A DNA stretch of 64,000 bases from Campylobacterota bacterium (GCA_003650125.1 QNFX01000001.1:62001-126000), one strand, 5' to 3'. Shown: positions 35,532 to 45,900, numbered from the stretch's first letter. Translations and numbers: made by a program. Notes: generated from the letters alone by a model not told the origin.

Positions 35532-36343
35532 TGCAAATTAAATCAAGACTGTTAATCAGTAAAATCTTGGTAATACTGGCCATCGCTCTATACTGCGGGA
35601 CTTATCTACTAGGGCCAATGTTTGCCTATATGGACCCTATTACTGATGAGGTGGAGTTTGACGAAGATAATTTATCTTTTCAACCGCTACCTTTTTTAGT
35701 TGAAAAAGGGACTGAAACCAGACCGAGCCCGCAAGATATTAAAAAATATATAGGCCCTACTCAATTTGAGTATTTCCCGGAGGGAATATGGGGCTATGTA
35801 ATTGGTTACCATACCATGCCCATTTGGCGAGTCTCATTGGAGGCCCCACAATATCCTAAGGCCTCATACCCTCAGGGAATTCCTGTTTATTTCACCTTAA
35901 CCGATTTTCGCGGCAAGGTCGTAGAGATGAATGTTATCAATCACTACATCGGTATGGATCCAATGGATATAGGAGCTTTCAAAATGCGCCAATTAGCGCC
36001 CTTCTTGGTTTTGATTGCAGTTTTGTGTCTAATAATTTCTCTTTTTTATGAGGGTAAAGGATGGTGGATCTTAACCTTGGCACCAGCAACATTCCCTTGG
36101 GTTTACATGGGAACTTATATCTATTGGCTGTACTGGTTTGGACATAATTTACATCCTTATGGGGCCTTTACCATTAAACCATTTATGCCAACGGTTCTTG
36201 GAACAGGAAAAGTGGCCCAGTTTCACACTTACTCATATCCCGCAGCTGGCTTTTACTTTTTGTTTATTGCTTTTTTATTTTTAGTACTAGCGACCCTGAT
36301 AAAAAGAAGAGCATTAAAAGAAAAATCCGTTGCTCTAATATGA
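35531..36343 (+). CDS. NosB-like inner-membrane protein, copy 1
   Basis: A 270 aa protein with one N-terminal helix (about 8-28), a periplasmic region of about 120 residues, and three C-terminal helices. The periplasmic region holds VIGYHTMPIWRVSLE and VYFTLTDFRGKVVEMNVINH, with NHYIGMDPMD just before helix 2. Its position between the cytochromes and nosD matches nosB, a membrane protein restricted to clade II clusters whose role is unknown. A clear paralogue is encoded at 39109-39846. The start overlaps the cytochrome stop (TAATG). Confidence 0.78.
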   Translation: MQIKSRLLISKILVILAIALYCGTYLLGPMFAYMDPITDEVEFDEDNLSFQPLPFLVEKGTETRPSPQDIKKYIGPTQFEYFPEGIWGYVIGYHTMPIWRVSLEAPQYPKASYPQGIPVYFTLTDFRGKVVEMNVINHYIGMDPMDIGAFKMRQLAPFLVLIAVLCLIISLFYEGKGWWILTLAPATFPWVYMGTYIYWLYWFGHNLHPYGAFTIKPFMPTVLGTGKVAQFHTYSYPAAGFYFLFIAFLFLVLATLIKRRALKEKSVALI

Positions 36344-37635
36344 AACCTTTTCTCATTTTAATTTTGCTTGGTTTTTCTTTTCAGGCAAGTTGTAAAACAC
36401 TTCAAAAACTTATTGACTCTACAGCTATTGGCGGCACCTTGCTTTTAAGTGGTGTCTATAAAGAGCGAGTAGTGGTGAATAAATCAATTACCATCGATGG
36501 ACAAAATAAGACGACCATTGATGGGCTTGGAAAAAATAGTGTTATTTCTATAACCGCAGATAATGTGACAATAAAAAACTTAAAAATCACAAACTCTGGG
36601 AATAGCCATGACCAAATCGATTCAGCTATTTTTGTAACCTCGTCATATAATAAGATTACTCACAATGTTATTTACAACACGCTTTTTGGGATAAACTTCA
36701 AGGAGGCCCACCATAACAGAGTTACCCATAATGATATTTCTTCAAAAAAACATACTCTTGGAATGCGAGGAGATGGAATAAAGGTTTGGGCATCTAATAA
36801 TAATCTTTTCGAGAGTAATGTCATTCACGATTCCCGTGACATGGTTTTATGGTATTCCGATAATAATACTGTCTTAAATAATACTGGTTGGAACAATCGC
36901 TACTCTTTGCACTTTATGTATGCCGGGAATAATCTTGTCAGGGGAAATAAATACAAAAATAGCGCAGTTGGAATATTTTTAATGTATTCTCATCACACAG
37001 TTTTAGAAAGCAACGAGCTTAGTTTTTCTACCGGTGGCACCGGCATGGGGATTGGTGTAAAAGAAGTCGATCACATGACCATAAAAAACAATAAAATCGT
37101 TTATAACAGCACCGGTATTTATCTTGATCAATCACCTTACAAACCAGATGCATATAATCTTATTGTGGGCAATACCATCGCCTTTAATAAATCTGGCGTT
37201 GTGATTCATAGCACGATAAAAAATAATGTTTTTAGAGGTAATGCTTTTTTAGATAACTTAGAAGATGTTATTGTTCACTCAAATGGGACGGCAAATGATA
37301 ACTTTTGGTCCGGAAATTTCTGGTCAGCTTACGAGGGGCTTGATCGAAACCGTGATGGATATGGTGATCGTCCCTTTATAAATAAACGCTATATTGATCA
37401 GATATGGATTAATGACAAATGGGGGAAGTTTTTCTTTGGTTCCCCAGTTTTAAGTCTACTTAATCTGCTTGCAAAGATTGCTCCGCTTTCAGAACCAATT
37501 TTGATTTTAAAAGATGAAAAACCAATATTTTCAAAAAACTCTACCCTACGCCTTTCTATTGAAAATATAACACTAAGGCGTAGTGACATTGAAATAGATG
37601 AAGAGATTGAAGAAGAAGATGCTGAGGGTATATAG
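36340..37635 (+). CDS. nosD: NosD periplasmic copper-insertion protein
   Basis: A 431 aa exported protein with right-handed parallel beta-helix (CASH) repeats, for example NNNLFESNVIHDSRDMVLWY and NNTVLNNTGWNNRYSLHFMY. The NosD C-terminal signature NFWSAYEGLDRNRDGYGD is present. NosD works with the ABC transporter NosFY to assemble the CuZ site of NosZ. It ends in a very acidic tail (IDEEIEEEDAEG). The start overlaps the preceding stop by four bases. Confidence 0.94.
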   Translation: MKPFLILILLGFSFQASCKTLQKLIDSTAIGGTLLLSGVYKERVVVNKSITIDGQNKTTIDGLGKNSVISITADNVTIKNLKITNSGNSHDQIDSAIFVTSSYNKITHNVIYNTLFGINFKEAHHNRVTHNDISSKKHTLGMRGDGIKVWASNNNLFESNVIHDSRDMVLWYSDNNTVLNNTGWNNRYSLHFMYAGNNLVRGNKYKNSAVGIFLMYSHHTVLESNELSFSTGGTGMGIGVKEVDHMTIKNNKIVYNSTGIYLDQSPYKPDAYNLIVGNTIAFNKSGVVIHSTIKNNVFRGNAFLDNLEDVIVHSNGTANDNFWSGNFWSAYEGLDRNRDGYGDRPFINKRYIDQIWINDKWGKFFFGSPVLSLLNLLAKIAPLSEPILILKDEKPIFSKNSTLRLSIENITLRRSDIEIDEEIEEEDAEGI

Positions 37636-38288
37636 TGATTTCAATTAAAAATGTAGGAAAAAAATTTGGCAAGGCCAAAATATTAAATAATTGCTCACTA
37701 TCTTTTAAAGATGGTGATCGAGTGGCAATCGTTGGCGGCAATGGTGCGGGAAAGACAACCCTTCTTCGTTGCCTTTTAGGCCACTATATTTACAGCGGGA
37801 AAATTACAGTATTTGGTATGGACGCCAGAAAAAAGAGAGAGGAAGTTTTGCAAAAAGTTGGTTTTGTACCGCAACTTCCCCCACCTATTCAAATGACCAT
37901 TAGCGAACTTATTAATTTCTCCATTGCCATAACAGACGATTTATCTAAAGAAGATATTTACAGTGTCGCCAAAGATTTACATTTTGATATTGGAGGTAAT
38001 CTTTCAAAACCTTTTTCAAAATTATCAGGTGGGATGAAGCAAAAGATGTTAATAGCACTAGCACTTGCTAAAAAACCAAGTCTTCTCGTTTTAGACGAGC
38101 CGGCGGCAAATTTAGATCCCTACGGTAGAGAAATATTTTTTAAAAGAATAGCTAAGATCCCCAAAGAAACTATTGTCATTTTAACCAGTCATAGGATTAA
38201 AGAAGTTCATGATTTAGTTAATAGAGTCGTGGAAATGGATTGTGGGCATATTGTGAAACAGGTTCGGATGGAAGGTGGTGAAGAGTGA
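37635..38288 (+). CDS. nosF: NosF ABC transporter ATPase
   Basis: A 217 aa ATPase starting at a GTG that overlaps the nosD stop. Walker A is GGNGAGKTTLLRCLLG, the signature is KLSGGMKQKMLIALALAKKP, Walker B is LLVLDEPAANLDP. It powers NosY; together they assist NosD in maturing the copper centre. It is slightly shorter than the about 300 aa NosF of denitrifiers, which is usual in clade II clusters. Confidence 0.92.
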   Translation: MISIKNVGKKFGKAKILNNCSLSFKDGDRVAIVGGNGAGKTTLLRCLLGHYIYSGKITVFGMDARKKREEVLQKVGFVPQLPPPIQMTISELINFSIAITDDLSKEDIYSVAKDLHFDIGGNLSKPFSKLSGGMKQKMLIALALAKKPSLLVLDEPAANLDPYGREIFFKRIAKIPKETIVILTSHRIKEVHDLVNRVVEMDCGHIVKQVRMEGGEE

Positions 38289-39112
38289 AGCGTTTAACAT
38301 CTGTAATATATTCTGAAATGAGAGAGTCCATGAGGGCAAAGTGGTTTCTCCTTTATAGTTTGGTTTTTGGCGGGGCCATAATACTACTTTTTTCTTTTGG
38401 TATTACAGAATCTCAAGTACTCGGATTTGCCGGTGTCGACCGGGTTTTAATCGTTTATATCCAACTGTGTATAGTAATTCTTCCTATTTTTATTTTGATT
38501 TCAACTGTTCGCTCGGTAGTTGGAGATAAAGAAACTTCTGTCTTGGAGTACTTTTTGTCTATGCCAGTTTCTTTGTTCTCATATTTTTGGGGGAAGTTTT
38601 TAGGTAAACTGCTTGTGGTCTTTATTCCTACAATGTTTGCTTTTTTGGCCGCACTCCTTTGGGGTCTGGTGAAAGATTTACACGTTTCTTGGCCTATCGT
38701 TGGCTACTATATTGCGCTTTTATTTTCTATCGTTATATGTTTTTTGGGCCTTGGAATGTTTATTTCAAGTATTGCAAAAAAAGTAGAGTGGGCACTGGGC
38801 CTGGCCTTTTTATCGTGGCTGACCTTGTTGCTTTTTATCGATGTTATAATGATAGGGCTCATGTTAAAACATCAAATTGAAGAATCCATAATTATTGGAA
38901 TAACCCTTTTAAATCCTCTTCAAGTTTTTAGAGTGGCCTCGATCATTCTTTTTGACCCACAAGGCAGTATTCTTGGGCCTTCATCATTTGTTATTTTGGA
39001 TTTTTTCGGACGGGAAAATTTTCTTTTATTTTCTCTTGCCTACCCTGTCCTTATTGGACTTGTGCTGGCCACTTCTGGTTATTATCTCTTTAAAAAAGGT
39101 GATTTGGTTTAG
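38285..39112 (+). CDS. nosY: NosY ABC transporter permease
   Basis: A 275 aa protein with six predicted helices. The cytoplasmic coupling helix contains RSVVGDKETSVLEYFLSMPVSL, as in other NosY proteins. The GTG start overlaps the nosF stop, so both are co-translated. It is the last gene of the rightward arm and overlaps the end of the convergent NosB-like copy 2 by four bases. Confidence 0.92.
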   Translation: MKRLTSVIYSEMRESMRAKWFLLYSLVFGGAIILLFSFGITESQVLGFAGVDRVLIVYIQLCIVILPIFILISTVRSVVGDKETSVLEYFLSMPVSLFSYFWGKFLGKLLVVFIPTMFAFLAALLWGLVKDLHVSWPIVGYYIALLFSIVICFLGLGMFISSIAKKVEWALGLAFLSWLTLLLFIDVIMIGLMLKHQIEESIIIGITLLNPLQVFRVASIILFDPQGSILGPSSFVILDFFGRENFLLFSLAYPVLIGLVLATSGYYLFKKGDLV

Positions 39113-39846
39113 CGCTTTTGTCTTCTTAAAAAGATAGAGCTACCCATTAAAATTAGCTGCAATAAAAACAAGTAAAAACCAATTCCAGGGTATCCGGTTA
39201 ACTCAACATTTTTAAGCTTTACCGTTCCAAATATTAAAGGATTGAAGGAGTCCAACTTATACACAGCATGTTCGCTAAAGGTAGAGCTAAATTGCATGCC
39301 AACAAGTAATGCTATTACTGGAATATAAATGATCATAAGGGATGGGACCAAGCCTATCATCCAATCATATTTACCTCTTCGAAAAATATAAATCAAAAGA
39401 AGGATAGTAAAAAATAAAAAGATAAAAGGTATCATTTTTCTAATACCAGGAGCAATCGTTTCAAGCGGGGCCAGCCCAACATAGTGATTTAGAACATTAA
39501 TTTCCGCTACGGCGCCCTTTAAATCCGTTAGGCAAAAATAAAGTTTCGCTCCCTCTGGCATTTGAACCATCTTAAGGTCAAACTGCCAAAAAGGAAGGGT
39601 ATGAAATCCGATGAGGTAGGCCTTAATTCCTCTTGGGATGTAATAGTAGAGCTTATCACCGAGGGCCTCCTTGACTACGCCCTTGGTTGGAACAGATTCG
39701 ATACCTTCTGGAATAAGAAAGGAAAAAGGTTGAAAAGTGCGGTTACTTTCTTCGTCGTTGCCAAGATAAGTTAAGGTATTTCCGAGAAAATAGGTCGCTA
39801 GAAAGAGGAGCAGAGAAATGATGGCAAATACTTTACTTAGTTTCAT
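39109..39846 (-). CDS. NosB-like inner-membrane protein, copy 2
   Basis: A 245 aa paralogue of the protein at 35531: it shares FQPFSFLIPEGIES with FQPLPFLVEKGTET, LIGFHTLPFWQFDL with VIGYHTMPIWRVSL, LYFCLTDLKGAVAEINVLNH with VYFTLTDFRGKVVEMNVINH, and NHYVGLAP with NHYIGMDP. The same plan applies: one N-terminal helix, a periplasmic region and three C-terminal helices. It is the last gene of the leftward nosG-nosH arm, with four bases of overlap to nosH. Its function is unknown; the conserved histidine and glycine residues could bind copper or contact a partner, which is inference. Confidence 0.78.
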   Translation of the reverse strand: MKLSKVFAIISLLLFLATYFLGNTLTYLGNDEESNRTFQPFSFLIPEGIESVPTKGVVKEALGDKLYYYIPRGIKAYLIGFHTLPFWQFDLKMVQMPEGAKLYFCLTDLKGAVAEINVLNHYVGLAPLETIAPGIRKMIPFIFLFFTILLLIYIFRRGKYDWMIGLVPSLMIIYIPVIALLVGMQFSSTFSEHAVYKLDSFNPLIFGTVKLKNVELTGYPGIGFYLFLLQLILMGSSIFLRRQKR

Positions 39847-40697
39847 ATTAACTTATCAAGATATTTAATTTCAAATCCAAGGGCGGCATCATTGCAAGCG
39901 TCGACACAAAGTCCACAGCGGGTACATTCTCCGGAGTCCACATATTCGACAATACCTTTATTTACCGCATCTATTAAAACAAAGGGTACTACGCAGACTT
40001 TTTGACATTCTTTGCAATTGGTACAATTTTCTGGTTTCCATTTTATTTTAACCGGTGAGAACTTTCCTAAAATAATATAAGGAACGGCAACGGGGCATAG
40101 ATACCGACACCACCCTCTTTTACTTATAAGAATCTCAAGACCCAACATAGAAGCAATAAAGAAAAGGGCAACACTAGGGCCAAAAACGATTGCTCTAGAT
40201 AGTCCACCTACGGGGTTAAAAATTTCAAAACCGGTATATCCTGTGATTAGTGATAAAAATAAACTCACAAAGAAAAAATAGTACTTAGTTTCTCGTCCAT
40301 AGGTTTGATTGCCTAGTTTTATAAGGCCATGCTTCCTAACAAACTTATGAAAAAACCCTGCTATTTCTGAAAGAAGTCCGTAAGGACAAACCCAGGCGCA
40401 AAAGGATCTTCCCCCAATTAATAGATATAAAAAACCAATAGTTAAAAGACCAATAATTAAATTCGTTTTGACAATTTTACTGGCCAGCATGACTTGAAAA
40501 GAAGCGTAAGGGTCGGCAAGATGTAATCCTAAAAATCTTGAAGCACTTAAAGTTCCCTCAAGGATTTGTATATCAAAATAATAAGAGGCAAAAAAGAAGA
40601 AGTTAATACCGACAACGGTACTCCAGCGCAGGACTCTCCATTTGTAGGGATATTTATTTTCGTCAATCGAGACAGCTCTAAGTCCTGGACCTTTCAT
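39843..40697 (-). CDS. nosH: NosH/NapH-type membrane ferredoxin quinol oxidoreductase subunit
   Basis: A 284 aa protein with about five membrane helices and the NapH pattern: CAWVCPYGLLSE and CRYLCPVAVPY on cytoplasmic loops, then two [4Fe-4S] clusters, CTNCKECQKVCVVP and CTRCGLCVDAC. It is thought to take electrons from menaquinol and pass them to NosG and on to the periplasm. AAGGAAAAAG precedes the ATG at 40697; a longer frame to 40757 overlaps nosG and is rejected. It overlaps the nosG stop by four bases. Confidence 0.9.
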   Translation of the reverse strand: MKGPGLRAVSIDENKYPYKWRVLRWSTVVGINFFFFASYYFDIQILEGTLSASRFLGLHLADPYASFQVMLASKIVKTNLIIGLLTIGFLYLLIGGRSFCAWVCPYGLLSEIAGFFHKFVRKHGLIKLGNQTYGRETKYYFFFVSLFLSLITGYTGFEIFNPVGGLSRAIVFGPSVALFFIASMLGLEILISKRGWCRYLCPVAVPYIILGKFSPVKIKWKPENCTNCKECQKVCVVPFVLIDAVNKGIVEYVDSGECTRCGLCVDACNDAALGFEIKYLDKLI

Positions 40698-41557
40698 ACT
40701 TTTTCCTTGTACGTGAGTCTTGGAATAATCGTAATACAAGAATCTTCTGTAGGGCATTCCATTTCACATACACCACATCCAACGCAGCTTTCTTGAAAAA
40801 CTGGAATATGTGCAGCTGATGTCTTTGAAAAAACAATCGGTTTTTCTTCTTTGATTGGGCATTTGTCTAAACATATTCGACAAGAGGTTTCTGCCTGCTT
40901 AGAATTTTTAACCAGATCTTTAAACCAATTAAAGTCTGACTCACTTTGCATTTGAGAAGAAACCAATTTAGCATTAACTTCATTTATATCTGAGAGTTTT
41001 TCAATATTAAATTTTTCCAGCAAAGCCTTTTTTTCAAGGTCATCCATCCTAGGTAAAAATTCTGAAATGATCTTTATCCGATCTTCTTTTGTTTTTAAGT
41101 TTTCAAGGCCAAAAACAATATCGTTAACGGATTTTGTCGCTAAACAAGTTTTAGGAGATCTTAATACCGCCAGACCCATTTCTGCTTCTTTACCCTCTGT
41201 TATATCGTGATCGAGAGCTCCTGTGGGGCAGGCCAAGACACAAGGAAGTCCCTTACATAAAAGACAGGCACCTTCTCTAGGCGTAAGATAAGGAGTTCCA
41301 ATGGCAAAACCTTTACTTAGGCCAGCGAGATCTAAAATTTGGGGAGGACAGACCTGAACACATTGTCCACATTTAATACAAGAAGCTAAAAAAGTCGATT
41401 CATCAAGTGCCCCCGGAGGACGTAGTAATTCGGTATCATCGGCCCTAAATACATACTGGCTGGCCCCTCCGACAGTGATTGTGCCGGCAACAAAACTTAA
41501 GGTTGATCCTTTTAAAAAGCTTCGCCTTGATAGAGGTGATTTTTTCTTTTTATTCAT
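40694..41557 (-). CDS. nosG: NosG/NapG-type periplasmic polyferredoxin
   Basis: A 287 aa protein with a twin-arginine signal (SRRSFLKGS) and four [4Fe-4S] cluster motifs: CIKCGQCVQVCPP, CLLCKGLPCVLACP, CRICLDKCP and CVGCGVCEMECP. It is the NapG-like partner of NosH that moves electrons from the quinol-oxidising complex to periplasmic cytochromes. The ATG at 41557 is chosen; an ATG at 41584 is in frame. A helical insert (about residues 150-200) separates the second and third clusters. Confidence 0.9.
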   Translation of the reverse strand: MNKKKKSPLSRRSFLKGSTLSFVAGTITVGGASQYVFRADDTELLRPPGALDESTFLASCIKCGQCVQVCPPQILDLAGLSKGFAIGTPYLTPREGACLLCKGLPCVLACPTGALDHDITEGKEAEMGLAVLRSPKTCLATKSVNDIVFGLENLKTKEDRIKIISEFLPRMDDLEKKALLEKFNIEKLSDINEVNAKLVSSQMQSESDFNWFKDLVKNSKQAETSCRICLDKCPIKEEKPIVFSKTSAAHIPVFQESCVGCGVCEMECPTEDSCITIIPRLTYKEKV

Positions 41558-41638
41558 ATTTTTCTTAATAACTTTATACATCATATTGAATAAAAACTAA
41601 AGAAATCACCTGGAAACAAAAATGTTTCTATTAAGTAT

Positions 41639-42775
41639 TTATTTTTTAAATAGTACATAGGTGTATTTAAATAGATAAATAACAAAACCTAGCGTCCAAA
41701 AACCGGAGGCCCAATGCAAAGAATTCCAATAATATTCTGGGACTAAAAGCGGAATTAAAACCCGTGTAAGGGCGCCTATATTTACACATATAAAAGCGGC
41801 CTGATCCCAACCATCTGCCATCATCTTAAGAGAACTATGTCCTCTTGTTACCCGTACCATCATGCCAATAGAAAAGACCCCAAGAGCTCCCGTAGCAAGA
41901 GCGTGAAGGGAAAGTTGAGAGTAGTCTAAATCTGGATAAATAGTTGTAAGTAAATAAAGCAACAGACCCAAATTCACCCATAAAAATCCTGAATGCAAAA
42001 TGGCCAGCATCGGTTCTTTTAACGCTTGAAATGGTTTCCAAAAATAAAAACGGATAAGGTTGCTAAAAATGGCCAAAAATAAAATAGTGGCCGTAACAAA
42101 ACTTGGAACTATTTCTCCAACGAGAAAGATCAAAAGAATATGGGATCCGAGAGAAAGATAATGGGCCCAAGCAGGCTCCTTTATCTCAATTTGTAATTTA
42201 ACTTTGGAAAAAAAAGGAACCAACCTACCTGAAAAGATCACAATCAATAAAACAATTGAAAATATCCCCCCGTGTATTCCCATCCGATAGAGAAGGTCAT
42301 GGGAACTAAAATCGCCAACTAAAAGAAAAAATTTAAAGAGAAAAAACAAAAATAAAATAGGAATAACCGCTTTGAAATTCTTGGAATTCCCCCTGAGTAT
42401 GTGACCCATAAAAAATAAAAAAAGGAGGGAAAATAAAGCACTCGTACCCAATGCAACTGAGATAGGCACTGGGAGTAAATAAAAAATCCTTTCTAGCATC
42501 CAAAGCGCCATTAAAGAAAATAGCCTGTATCCAGTAAAAGGGTCTTTTTTAGTCCATACGGCACTAGCGGTGAATAAAAATCCGGCCAGAAGTGAGCTGG
42601 TGAACCCAAAAATCATCTCGTGTGCGTGCCAAACAAGATTTGTAGAAAACAAGGTTTCTAAATCTAAATGTCCTGTAAAAATAGATACCCAAAGAGTAGG
42701 GATGGCCACCGCCATAATTGCGGTAAAAAAGAAAAATGGCCTAAAGGGGGCCGATAAAAAAGCCGATTTTGTCAT
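41639..42775 (-). CDS. NnrS-like NO-related membrane protein
   Basis: A 378 aa protein with about twelve helices and the family motif SAPFRPFFFFTAI at the start, then HAHEMIFGFTSSLLAGFLFTAS. NnrS proteins bind haem and copper and protect cells against nitric oxide; they are regulated with denitrification genes. The gene is the first of a leftward run (nnrS, nosG, nosH, NosB-like) and is divergent from the PFOR gene. The ATG has no strong ribosome site. Confidence 0.85.
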   Translation of the reverse strand: MTKSAFLSAPFRPFFFFTAIMAVAIPTLWVSIFTGHLDLETLFSTNLVWHAHEMIFGFTSSLLAGFLFTASAVWTKKDPFTGYRLFSLMALWMLERIFYLLPVPISVALGTSALFSLLFLFFMGHILRGNSKNFKAVIPILFLFFLFKFFLLVGDFSSHDLLYRMGIHGGIFSIVLLIVIFSGRLVPFFSKVKLQIEIKEPAWAHYLSLGSHILLIFLVGEIVPSFVTATILFLAIFSNLIRFYFWKPFQALKEPMLAILHSGFLWVNLGLLLYLLTTIYPDLDYSQLSLHALATGALGVFSIGMMVRVTRGHSSLKMMADGWDQAAFICVNIGALTRVLIPLLVPEYYWNSLHWASGFWTLGFVIYLFKYTYVLFKK

Positions 42776-42814
42776 AAGTTATTAGTTAATTGCCCTATAG
42801 TAATTTCATTTACC

Positions 42815-42828
42815 ATGACCCATGTCAT
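42815..42828. promoter_or_regulatory. Fnr/Dnr-like palindrome between nnrS and the PFOR gene
   Basis: ATGACCCATGTCAT is a perfect inverted repeat with TGAC-N4-GTCA half sites, like the Dnr/Nnr form of the Crp/Fnr box. It lies 40 bases from the nnrS start and 76-89 bases from the PFOR start. A third half-like element (GGTCAT) follows at 42832-42837. Its partner is the palindrome at 31850, which has the same ATGA-N6-TCAT frame. Confidence 0.6.
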
Positions 42829-42903
42829 AAAGGTCATTTTTTAGAAGAATTTTAATCTTATATAACATAATATTTGAAAAAGTTGTTTATGAGGAGAATG
42901 TAA

Positions 42904-45900
42904 ATGAAACGACCAAAATATCCAGGTCACCGTGTAACAATCAATGGAAATCAATTAGTTGCTCTTACGGAAGCGAGAATTGCGGACTGCGGTGTCTTTT
43001 ACCCCATTACCCCGAGTACCGAGATGGGGGAATATTTTGAACTATCAGTGTCACAGGGAACCCAAACAGTTTGGGGAGATCAGGTTAAGGCCATCGAGGC
43101 CGAAGGTGAACATGCCGCTCAAGGTGGTGCCACTGCCATTTCTGTTACTGGAAAAAGGGTGGCGAATTTCACTTCAGGACAAGGAATTGTCTATGCCCTG
43201 GAACAATATTTTCATGCTCCAGGAAAGCTTTCCACCATGGTTTTAAATGTGGGAGCGAGGGCACTTACTAAACATGCCCTTAATGTTCATTGTGGCCATG
43301 ATGATATTATGAGTGCCTTAAATACTGGTTGGACCATGCTTATGGCCAAAGACGCTCAACAGGCCGTCGATCAATCTATAATCTCTCGAAAAGTTGCCGA
43401 GCTTACTTTAACCCCGGTAATGAATATTCAAGATGGATTTTTAACTACGCATTTAGAGCGAACTTTCCGTGTTCCAGAATCAGAACTTTTAAGAGATTAC
43501 TTGGGACATCCGGAAGACACTATTGATTGCCCCACTAAAGGACAAAAAGAATTATTTGGTAAAAAACGAAGAAGAATTCCCAAGATGTATAGTCTCAACA
43601 CTCCAATTCTTTTAGGTTCAGTTCAAAATCAAGAACACTATATGACTGGAGTTATTGCTAGACGAACTGAATTTGTCGAAGACATTCTTAGCATCCTCGA
43701 AAGATGTTATAAGGAATTTGCGGAACTTACCGGTAGAGAGTATGGACTAATTTCAAAATACAACTGTGAAAAGGCCGATACGGTATTTTTAACTCTTGGT
43801 TCAAGTGCTGAAAATATAGAACCTGCGATCGATTATATCAAAGAGAAACATAACGATGAAATTGGCATCATCCATTTAAATTGCATCAGACCTTTCCCCG
43901 AAAAAGCGATAATTGAAGCTTTAAAGGGAAAGAAAAATGTCATTATATTAGAGCGAACTGATGAGCCTCATGCCGGGTCTAATCCCCTCGCCAGAGATGT
44001 TAGAACTGCCTTATCTAAGGCCTTGGAAAAATCTTATCCTGATCTTCCCCAAATAGATGAAAAAGATATGCCTAGAATTTTTGAAGGGGTTTATGGACTC
44101 GGTTCAAGAGATTTTAGACCGGAGCATGTTTTAGGTGCCTATGAATATGTGAGAGGAAAAATTTCTCGACAAGATGGAAAAAAAGCGTCCGATGGATCTA
44201 GCTTTTTCTACCTCGGGGTTAATCATGACTATGCAATTATCTCGAAAGATCAACCTAGCCTTCTACCTGAAAGTGCTATTGCCGTGCGGATTCACTCCAT
44301 CGGGGGATGGGGGGCCATTACAACGGGAAAAAACATGGCCGAGATTTTAGGGAATTTGGCCAAAGTTTCCAAACATAAAAAAAGTGAGGATGATCCAGTC
44401 ATTCATATCAGTGCTAATCCAAAATATGGATCAGAAAAAAAGGGTGCACCTACCAATTACTTTTTAGTAGTCGCTAGAGACAGAGTTAGGGTTAATTGCG
44501 ATCTTCATCATGTGGATGTAGTCCTTTGTTGTGATCCTAAAATATTCACCCACACCAACCCCCTCTTTGGACTTCGACCTGGTGGATCTTTTATCTGGGA
44601 GTCCAACAAGAGTGAAAAAGAAGTCTGGGAGCGCATACCTCCAAAATATCGAAAACAAATTATCGACAACGATATAAAAATTTATACTCTTAATGGTTTT
44701 GAAATCGCCAAGGCAGCGACTTCAAATGAATCTTTACAAACCAGAATGCAGGGAAATAGTTTTCTTGGAGCATTTTTTAAAGTTTCACCTTTTTTAGATG
44801 ATCATGGGATTGATCCAAAACACTATCAAGAAACTGTTCAAAAACAATACGAAAAGAAGTTTGGTAAATTTGGTGAGGATGTTGTTGCCTCAAATATGAT
44901 GGTTATGGAAAAAGGGTATTCAAACATCAAAGAAATTAAATTTGGTGAGTTAGGTGCCGATGATCACTCCCCTCTTATAGGACATATTCTAAAACCTCTC
45001 AATTTTGATAGTACTCCAACCACGACAGAATCAAGTTCTTGCCCAGTATTTTCTTACGATGAATATAAAGAACAATTTTTAACTGGAGATATAAATAACC
45101 AAAAGGCCACAGCGCTCACTTCCACGGGAATAATGCCCTCAGGAACCGGTGCCCAAATGTCTAAGTATGTCTCAAGAATAAAAGTTCCCATAATTGATCC
45201 TTATAAATGTACTCAATGCATGGCCTGTATTGATGTCTGTCCAGATACCGCACTTCCAAATACCGCCCAAAGTGTTGATACGATTTTAACCAAGATATTT
45301 AAAGGTTATGTTACAGATGCCTCTGATCAAAAAGTCTTAGTAGGTATGGTAAAAGAAATGAGTTCCACCGTTCGTGATGGAATGAATCTGGCGATAAGTG
45401 AGAAAAATATCGTTCCATTTAATACCCTTCTTTTTAAAGAACTAGAAAGCAGTGGTGTAAAAGAAAATACCCTGACTGAAATCCGAAGTATCATTGATGA
45501 CCTTCCTTTAGGTTATGGTAAAGCTCGTGCCATCTATCAAGGAATCGAAAAAAAGAACCCTGGTGAAGGGGGACTCTTTACTATTTTTGTTAGTGATCTC
45601 TGTAAAGGATGTGCTGAATGTGTTGATGCCTGTGGTGATCATGAGGCCTTAACCATGGTAGAGGAAGATGTAGATCTTAGAGGCAAACACCTCACAGCTA
45701 GTTCATTTTTTGATACTCTCCCACGTACTCCAAAAAAATACCTAGGACTCTTTGACTCCGATAATATTGAAAACTCTAGAGCTGCTATTCTCCATAACCA
45801 TTTGATGATTCAAGATTACTATAAGTCTTTTGCTTCAGGTGATGGGGCCTGTGCTGGTTGTGGAGAAAAATCTGTTTTAAGAGGTGTGGTCACCATGACC

